Positions 37,177-46,877 of a stretch of 52,261 bases of DNA are shown here, piece after piece; positions within the stretch are counted from its first letter, which is position 1; the number at the start of each line of letters is the position of its first letter. Where the stretch lies: the NCBI GenBank assembly GCA_023145835.1, contig JAGLDH010000132.1:1-52261 (forward strand), written 5' to 3'. The translations under genes were made by a program, and so were the position numbers. The notes beneath the pieces were generated by a model. It worked only from the letters and a program-made list of their open reading frames with translations, ran no database searches and was not told the origin of the DNA. Source of the DNA: Methylococcales bacterium (lineage in GTDB: Bacteria > Pseudomonadota > Gammaproteobacteria > Methylococcales > Methylomonadaceae).

Positions 37177-38538
37177 TTATTTTAAGATGAGGAAAAATGC
37201 TTCTGATCCACGTTGAATGTTAATTAATAACGCTCTACGTGGGTCTGCAACTTGTTTTAGTTCTGCCAAACTACGCACTCTGTATCTATTAGCTGAAACG
37301 ATAATATCCCCAGGTCGTAAGCCATTTTGCCATGCATATGATTTCTTATCAATTGAAGCAAATAATACACCTTCAACTTGATTTTTTTGTGTGCTAGTTA
37401 GAATAGTATCTTTTAGTGTTTGATGTAACGAATCACCTTGTATTTGAGGTTGTTTGGGTTTGCCGATCATGGCTGATATGGATTGTTCCTTGCCCGCTCG
37501 AATCAAATTAATTTTTACTTCATCACCTATTTGCAATAGGCCAATAATATTTCTAATTTGATGACTGCCCTTAACTGCTTTATCATTCAATGACACGATA
37601 ATATCGCCGGGTTCTATACCTGCTCTGTCGGCAGCAGAGCCTCCTTCTATTTTGCTAACAAGTGCGCCATGACGTTTTTTTAAGTCAAATGCCTTAATTA
37701 AATCTGGAGTCAAATCTTGAGTTGTTACACCCAACAAGCCTCTTCTTACTTCTCCATGTTCAACCAATGTTTCTTTTAGAGTCATGGCCATGTTGGACGG
37801 AATAGCAAAGCCAATCCCCACGTTTCCGCCATTAGGAGCAAGAATGGCAGTATTCATACCAATAAATTCACCTCGTAAATTAACTAAAGCCCCCCCTGAA
37901 TTACCAGGATTAATTGATGCATCCGTTTGGATAAAGTCTTCATAACCTTCAATTCCAAGCCCTGAACGACCCAGTGCGCTAATGATTCCAGATGTAACTG
38001 TTTGGCCTAAGCCAAAAGGGTTACCTATGGCGACGACAAAGTCACCTACTTTTAATTCGGATGAATTGGCGATGGGTAATTCGGTTAGATTATTTGCTGA
38101 TATTTGAATAACAGCAACATCAGCCTCTGGATCTGTGCCTAGTAATTTAGCATTTAACTGCCGGCCATCACTGAGTGTGACCATAATCGTATCAGCTTTG
38201 TCAATCACATGATTGTTAGTGAGCACTAACCCTTTTTGGCTATCAATAATAACGCCAGAGCCCAGGCTATTTTTTTGTTGCCTTTTTTGCTGTTGGGGTA
38301 ATTGAAAAAAATGCCTAAAAAAAGGGTCTTGTAATAGAGGGTTTTCTCTGGAATTTACATTTTTTGCAGTGGATATATTGACAACGGCAGGCATACTTTT
38401 CTCTAGCATGGGGGCTAAAGAAGGCAAAGCCTGACCATTGGAATAACCGGGTAACGCAGCATAAGAGGGTGCGTAAAAAGCCAGACAAAGTGAGAGTAGT
38501 AGAAAAAATTTTAATAGGTGAATATTGCGGATGATCAT
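37177..38538 (-). CDS. degQ: Periplasmic Do-type serine protease (DegP/DegQ family)
   Basis: This periplasmic quality-control protease has 453 residues. A signal peptide (to about residue 27) is followed by a trypsin-like domain with catalytic H110 (LTNNHVID), D140 (DPEADVAVI) and S214 (GNSGGALVN). Two PDZ domains follow (about 260-350 and 365-450). There is a Q-rich, E. coli DegQ-like LA loop near residues 80-92. It probably degrades or refolds misfolded envelope proteins. The assignment between DegP and DegQ is not certain; the symbol is the closer of the two. First gene of a run to pepN. Confidence 0.9.
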   Translation of the reverse strand: MIIRNIHLLKFFLLLSLCLAFYAPSYAALPGYSNGQALPSLAPMLEKSMPAVVNISTAKNVNSRENPLLQDPFFRHFFQLPQQQKRQQKNSLGSGVIIDSQKGLVLTNNHVIDKADTIMVTLSDGRQLNAKLLGTDPEADVAVIQISANNLTELPIANSSELKVGDFVVAIGNPFGLGQTVTSGIISALGRSGLGIEGYEDFIQTDASINPGNSGGALVNLRGEFIGMNTAILAPNGGNVGIGFAIPSNMAMTLKETLVEHGEVRRGLLGVTTQDLTPDLIKAFDLKKRHGALVSKIEGGSAADRAGIEPGDIIVSLNDKAVKGSHQIRNIIGLLQIGDEVKINLIRAGKEQSISAMIGKPKQPQIQGDSLHQTLKDTILTSTQKNQVEGVLFASIDKKSYAWQNGLRPGDIIVSANRYRVRSLAELKQVADPRRALLINIQRGSEAFFLILK

Positions 38539-38928
38539 CTTTTCTCCATAAGTTAATGAGCCTTTAGATTCGTATGAAATAATTTCTGTATTTCTAATAC
38601 ATAGGGGCGATGGCTTGAATTTACAACTTTATAACATTGTATCAATAAAATAGAAGAAGTATTAGCTAGGGTATTATTATTGTTTTATAGTCGTGTTATG
38701 TTCTTAATATCAATATGGAAATATACGTTGAGTATTTTGATTTCTTCTTTCTAAGTTGGGCTTGGATTTTTTTGTAAGAAATGCAGTAAAGAAGGTTTTG
38801 ACGGGACATGCACTATATAGATAGTGAATGATTAGAAAAACTAAAAGAGTTTTAAGTTGTTTTTTTATTCAGTTAAAGGAGTGAAGAAAAATAGATCTTT
38901 AAAATTGAAGCAGGACAGGTGTAAGAAA

Positions 38929-38972
38929 GCTTATTAATCAATCAAAGCTTAATCAGTCAATAATAATGTGAT
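38929..38972. repeat. Short direct repeat in the gap upstream of the protease gene
   Basis: AAAGCTTATTAATCAATC is followed by AAAGCTTAATCAGTCAAT, two similar copies in tandem. The gap 38539-39018 is otherwise AT-rich with no gene and should include the promoter of the protease operon, which I could not assign. Confidence 0.25.
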
Positions 38973-39018
38973 TGGCAATCTAGAAGCGAAGCAAACAATA
39001 ATAAGGTTATCTCATTAA

Positions 39019-39480
39019 TTAAGCTTCTATCAAATCAATTTCATTATCTTTTTCAGTAAAAGTAATGCTTTGCTCTATCGTAGAGATTATTTTTTGAATA
39101 CCAATTCTTTTTTTAGTGTTAATCAATAACGGGGACTTTATAGAACCTTTAATGGTTGGTTGGCTAGGTGAATCAATATTGCTATCTTTATGTAGAATCA
39201 ACAGTATTAGTAAATCAGCAATAGACTCAAGATCCAATGTAGATTCTTCATCATCAGATAGTGCAAATTGATAGTTTATATTAAAGCTTGAAGGGTGAGC
39301 GACGGGGAGTGTTAAATACTCATCTTGTACGGATTGAAGTAAATAAACTATTTTACTGTCTTCTTGTTGAAATAATTGAAATTGAGTTTGGTCTTCAAAG
39401 CCAGGGATTCCATTTGGAAAATCGATGACTATTTCTGGGTTGATTTGTGGCTCAACAAAAGCTTTAGATTTAATTTCCAT
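39019..39480 (-). CDS. fliW: Flagellar assembly factor FliW
   Basis: FliW binds and blocks the RNA regulator CsrA and, in many bacteria, also chaperones flagellin, coupling flagellin level to translation. The 153-residue protein shows the FliW pattern: INPEIVIDFPNGIPGFEDQTQFQLF near the start, then LLQSVQDEYLTLPVAHP, and the C-terminal IKSPLLINTKKRIGIQKI. No flagellar gene or csrA is in the window, so it is an orphan here. It is divergent from rlmH. Confidence 0.85.
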   Translation of the reverse strand: MEIKSKAFVEPQINPEIVIDFPNGIPGFEDQTQFQLFQQEDSKIVYLLQSVQDEYLTLPVAHPSSFNINYQFALSDDEESTLDLESIADLLILLILHKDSNIDSPSQPTIKGSIKSPLLINTKKRIGIQKIISTIEQSITFTEKDNEIDLIEA

Positions 39481-39674
39481 AAGATTATTATCTGAAATGT
39501 GGGTATAGAATTAAATATAGGTGATATATAAATATATACAAGGAATGTGTTGATCTATACTTGTGTTATATAAAGAGAATCTTATGTAGTTACGAGATTG
39601 GGGAGGTAATTTATTAATAAACTTAAGAAATCTCTTCATTGCATCTATAACGTGATATGTGTATTCTGCTTTAA

Positions 39675-40142
39675 ATGCAAATAAATTTGATTTCAGTTGG
39701 AAACAAGATGCCGAGTTGGGTTAAGCAAGGATATGATGAATATGCTAAGCGAATGCCTAGAGACTGTAGTCTGGTGCTTAAAGAGATTTTACCCGGAAAA
39801 CGTGGAAAAAATAGTGATGTAGCAAGAATTGTTAGGGATGAAGGAAAACGAATGATAGATGCTATTCCCGCTAAAGCACATGTTGTGACATTGGATATTC
39901 CAGGTAAGCCATGGACTACTCCTGAGCTGGCAACTTCAGTGAAGCGGTGGCTAGAAAGTGGCCAAAGCATTGCGTTAATGGTAGGGGGGCCAGAAGGGCT
40001 TTCTAATTCTGTTAGAGATTTGGCTAGGGAGTCATGGAGTTTATCTAAATTAACCTTTCCTCATCCATTAGTCAGGGTACTTGTTGCGGAACAGTTGTAC
40101 CGAGCTTGGAGCATACTAAATAACCATCCATACCACCGATGA
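39675..40142 (+). CDS. rlmH: 23S rRNA pseudouridine-1915 N3-methyltransferase
   Basis: RlmH methylates pseudouridine 1915 in helix 69 of 23S rRNA using S-adenosylmethionine. The 155-residue SPOUT protein begins MQINLISVGNKMPSWVKQGYDEY. It has ILPGKRGKN, VTLDIPGKPWTTPELA, the SAM knot IALMVGGPEGLS, and the end FPHPLVRVLVAEQLYRAW. It overlaps the next gene by ATGA, opening the rlmH-maf-rng run common in Gammaproteobacteria. Confidence 0.96.
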   Translation: MQINLISVGNKMPSWVKQGYDEYAKRMPRDCSLVLKEILPGKRGKNSDVARIVRDEGKRMIDAIPAKAHVVTLDIPGKPWTTPELATSVKRWLESGQSIALMVGGPEGLSNSVRDLARESWSLSKLTFPHPLVRVLVAEQLYRAWSILNNHPYHR

Positions 40143-40732
40143 AAGAACAACTTATTTTGGCATCGGCCTCACCCCGACGAAAAGAATTATTAGATCAAAT
40201 TAATGTTAACTATATTGTCTATCCCGTCAATATAGATGAAACACCCAAACAAGCAGAGGATGCTCAAGAATATGTAATAAGGGTTGCGGCAGAAAAGTCT
40301 GCAGCCTGTATTAATGCGGTTAACAGTTCATTGCCTGTACTGGCTGCAGATACCAGTGTTGTTATTGATGGGCTTATCTTGGGTAAACCCGAAAATGAAG
40401 CACATGCAGAGAGTATGCTAAATCAGCTGTCAGGGAAAACTCATTATGTCTATAGCGCTATTTCATTGAGAGTAAGTGGTGAACTATCTGAACAAAAGCA
40501 TTATCAAGCATTAAGTGTTACAGAAGTAAGTTTTAGGCACCTTACGTCTAAAGAGATTAAGGCATACTGGCAAACCGGTGAGCCGGAAGGTAAAGCAGGT
40601 GGATATGCCATACAAGGGATAGCCAGTATATTTGTAGAATCAATTAAAGGTAGTTTTTCTGGTGTTGTGGGGTTACCGTTATTTGAAACGGCAGAATTAT
40701 TATCCAGACAGGGAGTAACGATTAGCACATGA
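40139..40732 (+). CDS. maf: Maf-family nucleoside triphosphate pyrophosphatase
   Basis: Maf proteins hydrolyse non-canonical or excess dTTP/UTP. The 197-residue protein has LILASASPRRKELLDQI (binding loop), AADTSVVIDGLILGKP, SGKTHYVYSAISL, and EGKAGGYAIQGIAS. The pattern matches the YhdE (dTTP/UTP) group better than YceF (m7GTP). It overlaps rlmH at its start and rng at its end by four bases each, so the three are translationally coupled. Confidence 0.94.
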   Translation: MKEQLILASASPRRKELLDQINVNYIVYPVNIDETPKQAEDAQEYVIRVAAEKSAACINAVNSSLPVLAADTSVVIDGLILGKPENEAHAESMLNQLSGKTHYVYSAISLRVSGELSEQKHYQALSVTEVSFRHLTSKEIKAYWQTGEPEGKAGGYAIQGIASIFVESIKGSFSGVVGLPLFETAELLSRQGVTIST

Positions 40733-42183
40733 GTGAAGAAATTTTAATAAATATTACCCCTCCTGAAACACGAGTGGCAGTAATAGAAAATGGAGTACTA
40801 CAAGAATTATTTATAGAGAGAGAAAACCAAAAAGGCTTGGTTGGCAATATTTATAAAGGCGAGGTGTGTCGAGTACTCCCTGGTATGCAAGCTGCTTTTG
40901 TAGATATTGGTTTAGAAAGGGCTGCTTATCTTCATCTTTCTGACTTTAGCCGAAAAGAATTAAAAAGCAAGGGGTCTGAACAGATTGAGCATTATTTGCG
41001 TGAAGGTCAAACATTGGTTGTTCAGGTCACTAAAGATCCTTTGGGTACAAAAGGAGCTCGGTTAACAACAGAAATATCTATTCCTTCTCGATTTCAGGTT
41101 TATATGCCTTTTGCTAATACTTCTGGCGTTTCACAGCGAATTGAATGTTCTACTGAACGAAACAGATTAAGAGCTTGTATAGAGAGGTTTCAGGAAAATC
41201 ATCAAAATGGTGGCTTTATAGCCCGTACTGCAGCGGAGTGTATAGAGGAGTTTATGTTAGTTACTGATATGACTTTTTTATCAAAGCTATGGGATGGAAT
41301 TTCAGAAAAAATTAACACAGCGGATGTTAAAACGTTAATTCATGAAGACTTATCGCTCAGTATCAGAGTATTACGAGATGTCTATAAAGATGGAATTGAA
41401 AGAATAAGAGTTGATTCCCATGAAACGCATAAAAAACTAATTGAATTTGCAGCCGCTTTTTTACCTGAGATTGTGTCAGTGATTGAGCTTTATGCCGGAG
41501 AATGTCCTTTATTTGATATCTATAATGTAGAAGATGAAATTACTCGTGCTTTAGAAAGAAAAGTCAATTTAAAATCGGGGGGTCATTTAATTTTTGATCA
41601 GACTGAAGCAATGACAACGGTTGATGTTAATACAGGGGGGTATGTTGGAGGACGAAATCTAGAGGAAACTATCTTTAAGACGAATCTAGAAGCAACTAAG
41701 ACAATTCCTAGGCAGCTTAGATTGCGAAATTTAGGCGGCATTATTATTATTGATTTTATCGATATGCAAAGAGAAGAGCATAAAAAACAGGTTTTAGATG
41801 CGCTTCAACGTAATTTAGATAAAGATCATGCGAAAAATAAGATTACAGAAGTCTCTGTTCTTGGGTTAGTTGAAATGACGCGTAAACGGACTCGAGAGAG
41901 TCTAGAGCATATATTGTGTGAACCATGTAGTGCTTGTGGTGGACGAGGTGTTTTAAAAACACCTGAATCTATGTGTTTGGAAATATTTAGAGAAATTATC
42001 AGAGAAGTCAGACAATATAATGTTCAAACAATACTGGTTCTTGCTTCTCATGAAGTGGTCGAAATGTTATTGGATGAGGAGGCTGATATGTTGGCAGAAT
42101 TAGAATTGTTTTTAGATGTACAAATAAAGTTTAGATCTGAATCTGAATACAATCAGGAGCAATATGATGTAGTCTTGTTATAA
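40729..42183 (+). CDS. rng: Ribonuclease G
   Basis: RNase G is the endonuclease that matures the 5' end of 16S rRNA and degrades some mRNAs. The 484-residue protein has the RNase E/G catalytic domain: an S1 domain (VGNIYKGEVCRVLPGMQAAFVDIG, 38-61). Metal-binding aspartates stand in MTTVDVNTG and IIIIDFIDM, and the zinc-link cysteines are in CEPCSACGGRG. It lacks the long RNase E scaffold tail. It overlaps maf by four bases and is followed by yhdP. Confidence 0.96.
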   Translation: MSEEILINITPPETRVAVIENGVLQELFIERENQKGLVGNIYKGEVCRVLPGMQAAFVDIGLERAAYLHLSDFSRKELKSKGSEQIEHYLREGQTLVVQVTKDPLGTKGARLTTEISIPSRFQVYMPFANTSGVSQRIECSTERNRLRACIERFQENHQNGGFIARTAAECIEEFMLVTDMTFLSKLWDGISEKINTADVKTLIHEDLSLSIRVLRDVYKDGIERIRVDSHETHKKLIEFAAAFLPEIVSVIELYAGECPLFDIYNVEDEITRALERKVNLKSGGHLIFDQTEAMTTVDVNTGGYVGGRNLEETIFKTNLEATKTIPRQLRLRNLGGIIIIDFIDMQREEHKKQVLDALQRNLDKDHAKNKITEVSVLGLVEMTRKRTRESLEHILCEPCSACGGRGVLKTPESMCLEIFREIIREVRQYNVQTILVLASHEVVEMLLDEEADMLAELELFLDVQIKFRSESEYNQEQYDVVLL

Positions 42184-42205
42184 TTCTAAACCAGAGTTAT
42201 TGATT

Positions 42206-45200
42206 GTGATACGCCGTATAACACACTTTACATGGAGACTTTTTTTCTGGAGTTTGGTTTTTTTTGCGATTAGCATTAGTATTGTAAGGCTCTTGATTTT
42301 AGGTATAGATGGCTATAAAACAGATTTAGAAAATAAAATTTTTGAGCTGACCTCGATACCCGTTGAAATAGGAACCTTGCGTGCAAATATGCGAGGTATT
42401 AATCCTGAGGCCGTATTAAAAAATATCACAATAGTAGCGGATAAAAGAGACGAACAGCCTATTCAATTAGAAGAGGTGCGGTTGGGTCTTGATTTAGGAG
42501 CATTATTTCTAACGCGTAAAATTCTACCTTCTAGCAGACTCACCTTAGTGGGTGTCAAATTATCAATTATAAGAAACAAGGATGGAAGCTTATCTATTGT
42601 TGGGCTCAGTGGAGATGGTTCAGAACATCCTCTTTGGTTGTTAAGGGGAGGGCAATATGAGGTTCTGAAAAGCCAGATAACTTGGGTCGACAAACAAAGA
42701 GATGCACAGCCAATTGTATTTGATAATGTCGATTTATTAATAAAAAATCAACAGAATAAAAAAACACACGAACTTCATTTAGTTAGCCAATTACCTGAGC
42801 AACTTGGAAAAGAATTAAGGATATCTTTAGATATTCAAGGTGATATTTTAAAAGCGGATAACATAAAAGGTAAAGTTTATCTTGAAGCAAAAGATGTCTA
42901 TCTTACTAACTATTTAAAAGGTTTTTTGCCTGATAAAATAAAAGTGACTGATGGTGAAGAAAAGGCGAGGGGGAGTGTTAAATTATGGAGTCACTGGGAT
43001 AAATCTAAACTAAGCAGTTTTTCTGGTATCGTGCAGATAAATCATACAACGCTGCATAATCAACAAAAAAAAATTGATATTAAATTGTTAAAGACAGAGT
43101 TTGTTGGCGTTGCCCAGCAAGAGGGATGGCAATTAAGTGTTAACCATTGTGACCTTGAAACAAAAAAACAACGTTGGCCTACTGCACAGTTTATTTTTTC
43201 TAAAAATAAAGAAAATACACGCTTGAAGAGCTTAATCACTCAATTAGATTTACATGAGTTGATGATGTTAGTCGATTTCTTTGCTCCTTTAGACAAAGAA
43301 AAACAAACAATGGTTTCTAAGTTAGGTCTTAAAGGACTTTTAAAGAACTTTTCTTTTTCGGTGGATTTAGACAATGACAAGATTCAAGGTAATGGGCATT
43401 TTGAAAATATTTTTGTTAATGCTTATGCTGATATACCACAAATAGAAAATTTATCTGGAACGCTTAAAGGTAATGAAAATAAAGGGGAAATAAAATTAAA
43501 TACAAAAAAAGGTACTTTGTTCTTTCCTAAATTGTTAAGAAAACCTGTTCAAGTTGATGATATGAAGGGACAAGTTGAATGGCAACAAAACCCTAATGAA
43601 TGGCAGATACAAACAAAGTCTCTGGTTGTTGATACGAAAGATATTCAAACAAAAACGAGACTGCTTTTAACCATTCCAAAAACAGAGAAACCTACTTTTA
43701 TAGATTTACGGACTTCTTTTTCAAATGTGCAAGATGTCAGTTCGTTAAAAGCATATTATCCAACCGGTGTGATGAAGAAAAAGACCATTAACTGGTTGGA
43801 TAATGCGTTTGTGTCAGGACAAATTAAACAAGGTGAAATATTAGTTTATGGGGAGCTAAATCACTTTCCATTTCTTAAAGGAGAGGGCGTCTTTGAAGCT
43901 TTGTTTGACGCGACTGAAGTAGAGTTTAACTTTTCACCAGACTGGCCTAATTTAAAACATGGCTTTGCAGAAATATTATTCTTAAAAGATGGAATGACGA
44001 TTGATATAAAACGGGCAAATATGCAGCGTTTAACCATTAACCACGCTTTTGTAAACATCCCTTCTTTTCAAACAAGTCAGCTTATGTTTATAAAAGGAGA
44101 TGTAAAAGGCAGTATTGCAAGTGCCTTAAGCTATTTACAGAAAACGCCTGTAAACACAGGCGTGGATGATTTTGTTAGTGCAATTGATGTTACGGGAAAT
44201 ACACGCGTTAAACTTAATTTAAAAGTACCGTTACAATCCAAAGCAGGTAAAAATACAGTTGCAAAAATTAATGCGGTTGCTCATTTTAAAAAAGCAGGGC
44301 TAACGATAAAGTCTCTAGATTTAAATGTTAAAGAGGTAAAAGGGGATTTAATTATTACAGAGAAAGGATTGTTTAGTGATAATTTAACGGCTAAAACTTT
44401 AAGCTACCCTATTAGTGCAACGGTAAGTCATGATGATATTAAAACAACGGTTAATATTATAGGGAAAACAGACAGTATTGAGTTAAAAAAACAATTCAGT
44501 TTTTTAGATTATGATTTTTTAAAGGTTAACCCCTTTGGAGAACCTACGCCATATAACATAACGTTAGATTTGCCTAAGAGTGACAATAACACGCTAGAAC
44601 TTAATCTTAAATCAAACTTGGTCGGTCTATCGATTGATTTACCAGGTAGATTAAAGAAACTTGCCGAACAAGAAAAACCATTGTTGATTAATATGGTTTT
44701 GAATGAACAAGGATTTTTGCCGCTTAATATAAGTTATGGTGATGAATTAAAAGCTGCTCTGCATTTTAACAAACAGCAAAATTCAGTACACTCTGCCCAA
44801 ATTGTTTATGGGCAACAAGATGCACATGTTCCAAAAACAAAGGGAATAGATGTTCTAATCGATCAAAATGTTCTAGACGCTTCTGAATGGGGAACCTTTC
44901 TTGGACAATCATTGGTTAGTCATAAAGAATCTGATATTAAATTTAACCTGATTATTTTAAAAACAGGGCAGATGTTATGGAATGGCAAAAAGCAAGGTGC
45001 TTTTGAATTAGATCTATTACGTTCTGAGCAGCAATGGAATGGAGGTATTGTTTCTTCAGCTGCAAAAGGACGTTTCGTTATTCCTCATGTTCAAACAGAG
45101 ACTGATAAAATTAAATTTACTATGGATAGGATTAATTTATCAGACCTGACTCAGTTGAGAATGCAAACAGATGGAACTAATGAACAAGAAATGCCTATTA

Positions 45201-45982
45201 TTGATGTGTTTAGTAAGCAATTATGGTGGGACAACGTTAATTTAGGTTCTCTGGAAATTGAAATGGAAAAAACAACGAATGGAGCCCAGTTTAATCGAAT
45301 TGATCTTATATCAGACAAGCACAAAATTAAGCTTAAGGCTGATTGGATAAAGTCAGAGTTAGAAAATGTCACGCTATTATATGGTTTTGTGAATGTGGAT
45401 GAGCTGGGCGAAACTTTATCTCAACTTAATGTGACACAAGATTTAAAAGAAACAGAGGGTTATGCTAGAGTTTCAGTGACATGGCCTGGATTACCTTATC
45501 TGTTTTCTTTAGAAACCATAAAAGCGGATTTAAATGTAACGTTAAAAAATGGACGTATTTCTAGTATAGAACCTGGGTTTGGACGATTGCTAGGGTTTCT
45601 TGCAATGGAGCAATGGGTTAAACGGTTGACCTTTGATTATAGTGATATGTATAAACAAGGGCTTAGTTTTAATAAAATAAAAGGAGATTTTAAGGTAGAA
45701 AAAGGGAAAATGGGGACTAATAATCTATTAGTTGATGCTATTCCTGCTCGGATATCAATTAAAGGTGAGGTGGATCTACTGGCTAAAACATTGAATCATA
45801 AAGTTAAGGTTGTCCCCAAAAGTTCAGCCGCAATACCTATTGCTGGTACAATTGTGGGCGGAATTGCTGGAGCTCTTACCCAAGCAATTGATAAGAATTA
45901 TGAAGAAGGGTATTTTTTTGGTTCAAAGTACAATGTGACAGGCAAGTGGGATGACATTAAAGTGACTCCTTTAGATAAATAA
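42206..45982 (+). CDS. yhdP: YhdP-type AsmA-like envelope protein
   Basis: YhdP is an inner-membrane-anchored, very long protein that helps move phospholipids to the outer membrane. The roughly 1,258-residue protein has an N-terminal helix (about 10-31) and a long repeated beta-strand groove of the AsmA-like (DUF3971) family. The C-terminal IEPGFGRLLGFLAMEQWVKRL is followed by AIPIAGTIVGGIAGALTQAI. I use the GTG at 42206 (AGAG 9 bp upstream); a TTG at 42200 is also in frame. Together with mla it points to two lipid-transport pathways in this window. Confidence 0.88.
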   Translation: MIRRITHFTWRLFFWSLVFFAISISIVRLLILGIDGYKTDLENKIFELTSIPVEIGTLRANMRGINPEAVLKNITIVADKRDEQPIQLEEVRLGLDLGALFLTRKILPSSRLTLVGVKLSIIRNKDGSLSIVGLSGDGSEHPLWLLRGGQYEVLKSQITWVDKQRDAQPIVFDNVDLLIKNQQNKKTHELHLVSQLPEQLGKELRISLDIQGDILKADNIKGKVYLEAKDVYLTNYLKGFLPDKIKVTDGEEKARGSVKLWSHWDKSKLSSFSGIVQINHTTLHNQQKKIDIKLLKTEFVGVAQQEGWQLSVNHCDLETKKQRWPTAQFIFSKNKENTRLKSLITQLDLHELMMLVDFFAPLDKEKQTMVSKLGLKGLLKNFSFSVDLDNDKIQGNGHFENIFVNAYADIPQIENLSGTLKGNENKGEIKLNTKKGTLFFPKLLRKPVQVDDMKGQVEWQQNPNEWQIQTKSLVVDTKDIQTKTRLLLTIPKTEKPTFIDLRTSFSNVQDVSSLKAYYPTGVMKKKTINWLDNAFVSGQIKQGEILVYGELNHFPFLKGEGVFEALFDATEVEFNFSPDWPNLKHGFAEILFLKDGMTIDIKRANMQRLTINHAFVNIPSFQTSQLMFIKGDVKGSIASALSYLQKTPVNTGVDDFVSAIDVTGNTRVKLNLKVPLQSKAGKNTVAKINAVAHFKKAGLTIKSLDLNVKEVKGDLIITEKGLFSDNLTAKTLSYPISATVSHDDIKTTVNIIGKTDSIELKKQFSFLDYDFLKVNPFGEPTPYNITLDLPKSDNNTLELNLKSNLVGLSIDLPGRLKKLAEQEKPLLINMVLNEQGFLPLNISYGDELKAALHFNKQQNSVHSAQIVYGQQDAHVPKTKGIDVLIDQNVLDASEWGTFLGQSLVSHKESDIKFNLIILKTGQMLWNGKKQGAFELDLLRSEQQWNGGIVSSAAKGRFVIPHVQTETDKIKFTMDRINLSDLTQLRMQTDGTNEQEMPIIDVFSKQLWWDNVNLGSLEIEMEKTTNGAQFNRIDLISDKHKIKLKADWIKSELENVTLLYGFVNVDELGETLSQLNVTQDLKETEGYARVSVTWPGLPYLFSLETIKADLNVTLKNGRISSIEPGFGRLLGFLAMEQWVKRLTFDYSDMYKQGLSFNKIKGDFKVEKGKMGTNNLLVDAIPARISIKGEVDLLAKTLNHKVKVVPKSSAAIPIAGTIVGGIAGALTQAIDKNYEEGYFFGSKYNVTGKWDDIKVTPLDK

Positions 45983-46053
45983 CATAGACTTTTGAATAAT
46001 CAAGATAGTAAAAACTAACATAGAATATAGTTAAGATAGAGAGAAAGAATAGA

Positions 46054-46872
46054 ATGAATATGTGTGCTGCTATACAAATGGCCTCAGGACCCAATGTTGA
46101 ATCAAATTTATTAGAAGCAGGAAAACTAATTGCAAAAGCAGCCAAACATGGCGCAAAGCTTATTACATTACCAGAAAACTTTGCTTTAATGGGGGGGCAT
46201 GAGCTTGATAAAGTTAAAGTGAAAGAGTTTGATGGCCAAGGGCCTATTCAGGCATTTTTATCAGAAATGGCTAAAAAACAGGGTGTTTGGCTAATAGGAG
46301 GAACGATACCTTTAGTTGCCGATGTCGAAAATAAAGTGAGAGCAGCTTGCTTGGTTTATAACGACAATGGAGAACGAGTGGCGCGTTACGACAAAGCCCA
46401 TTTGTTTGATGTGAGTGTACCTGATACGGGTGAAGAATATAGGGAGTCAGATTCAATTGAAAATGGAGGGGATCCTTTTGTTTTTGATAGCCCGTTTGGC
46501 AAAGTGGGTCTAGCTGTTTGCTATGATCTTAGGTTTCCTGAGTTTTTTAGAAAAATGAGTGAACAAGGTGTAGAAATAGTTGTCCTACCAGCAGCATTTA
46601 CAGCAGAAACCGGAGCTGCTCACTGGGAAGTCTTGCTACGAGCAAGAGCAATAGAAAATTTATGCTATGTTATCGCACCCAATCAAGGAGGGTTTCATCT
46701 TAATGGGAGAGAAACCTATGGACACAGCATGGTGATAGACCCATGGGGTGTTGTTTTAGACTGTTATAAAACAGGATCGGGTTATGCAAGTGCTCAAATT
46801 AATTTGGAAAGATTAGAAAAGGTCCGGACTTCATTTCCTGTTTTAAACCATAGACGTTATTACTGTAAATAA
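46054..46872 (+). CDS. Carbon-nitrogen hydrolase (Nit family)
   Basis: The 272-residue protein is a nitrilase-fold amidase. The catalytic triad is visible: E41 in LPENFALMG, K114 in RYDKAHLFDV and C156 in AVCYDLRFPE. The group fits the Nit1/YbeM and omega-amidase type, which repairs deaminated glutathione or hydrolyses 2-oxoacid amides; which one cannot be told. It lies between yhdP and tldD, a familiar order in Gammaproteobacteria. No clear promoter precedes it. Confidence 0.9.
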   Translation: MNMCAAIQMASGPNVESNLLEAGKLIAKAAKHGAKLITLPENFALMGGHELDKVKVKEFDGQGPIQAFLSEMAKKQGVWLIGGTIPLVADVENKVRAACLVYNDNGERVARYDKAHLFDVSVPDTGEEYRESDSIENGGDPFVFDSPFGKVGLAVCYDLRFPEFFRKMSEQGVEIVVLPAAFTAETGAAHWEVLLRARAIENLCYVIAPNQGGFHLNGRETYGHSMVIDPWGVVLDCYKTGSGYASAQINLERLEKVRTSFPVLNHRRYYCK

Positions 46873-46877
46873 ATTGT

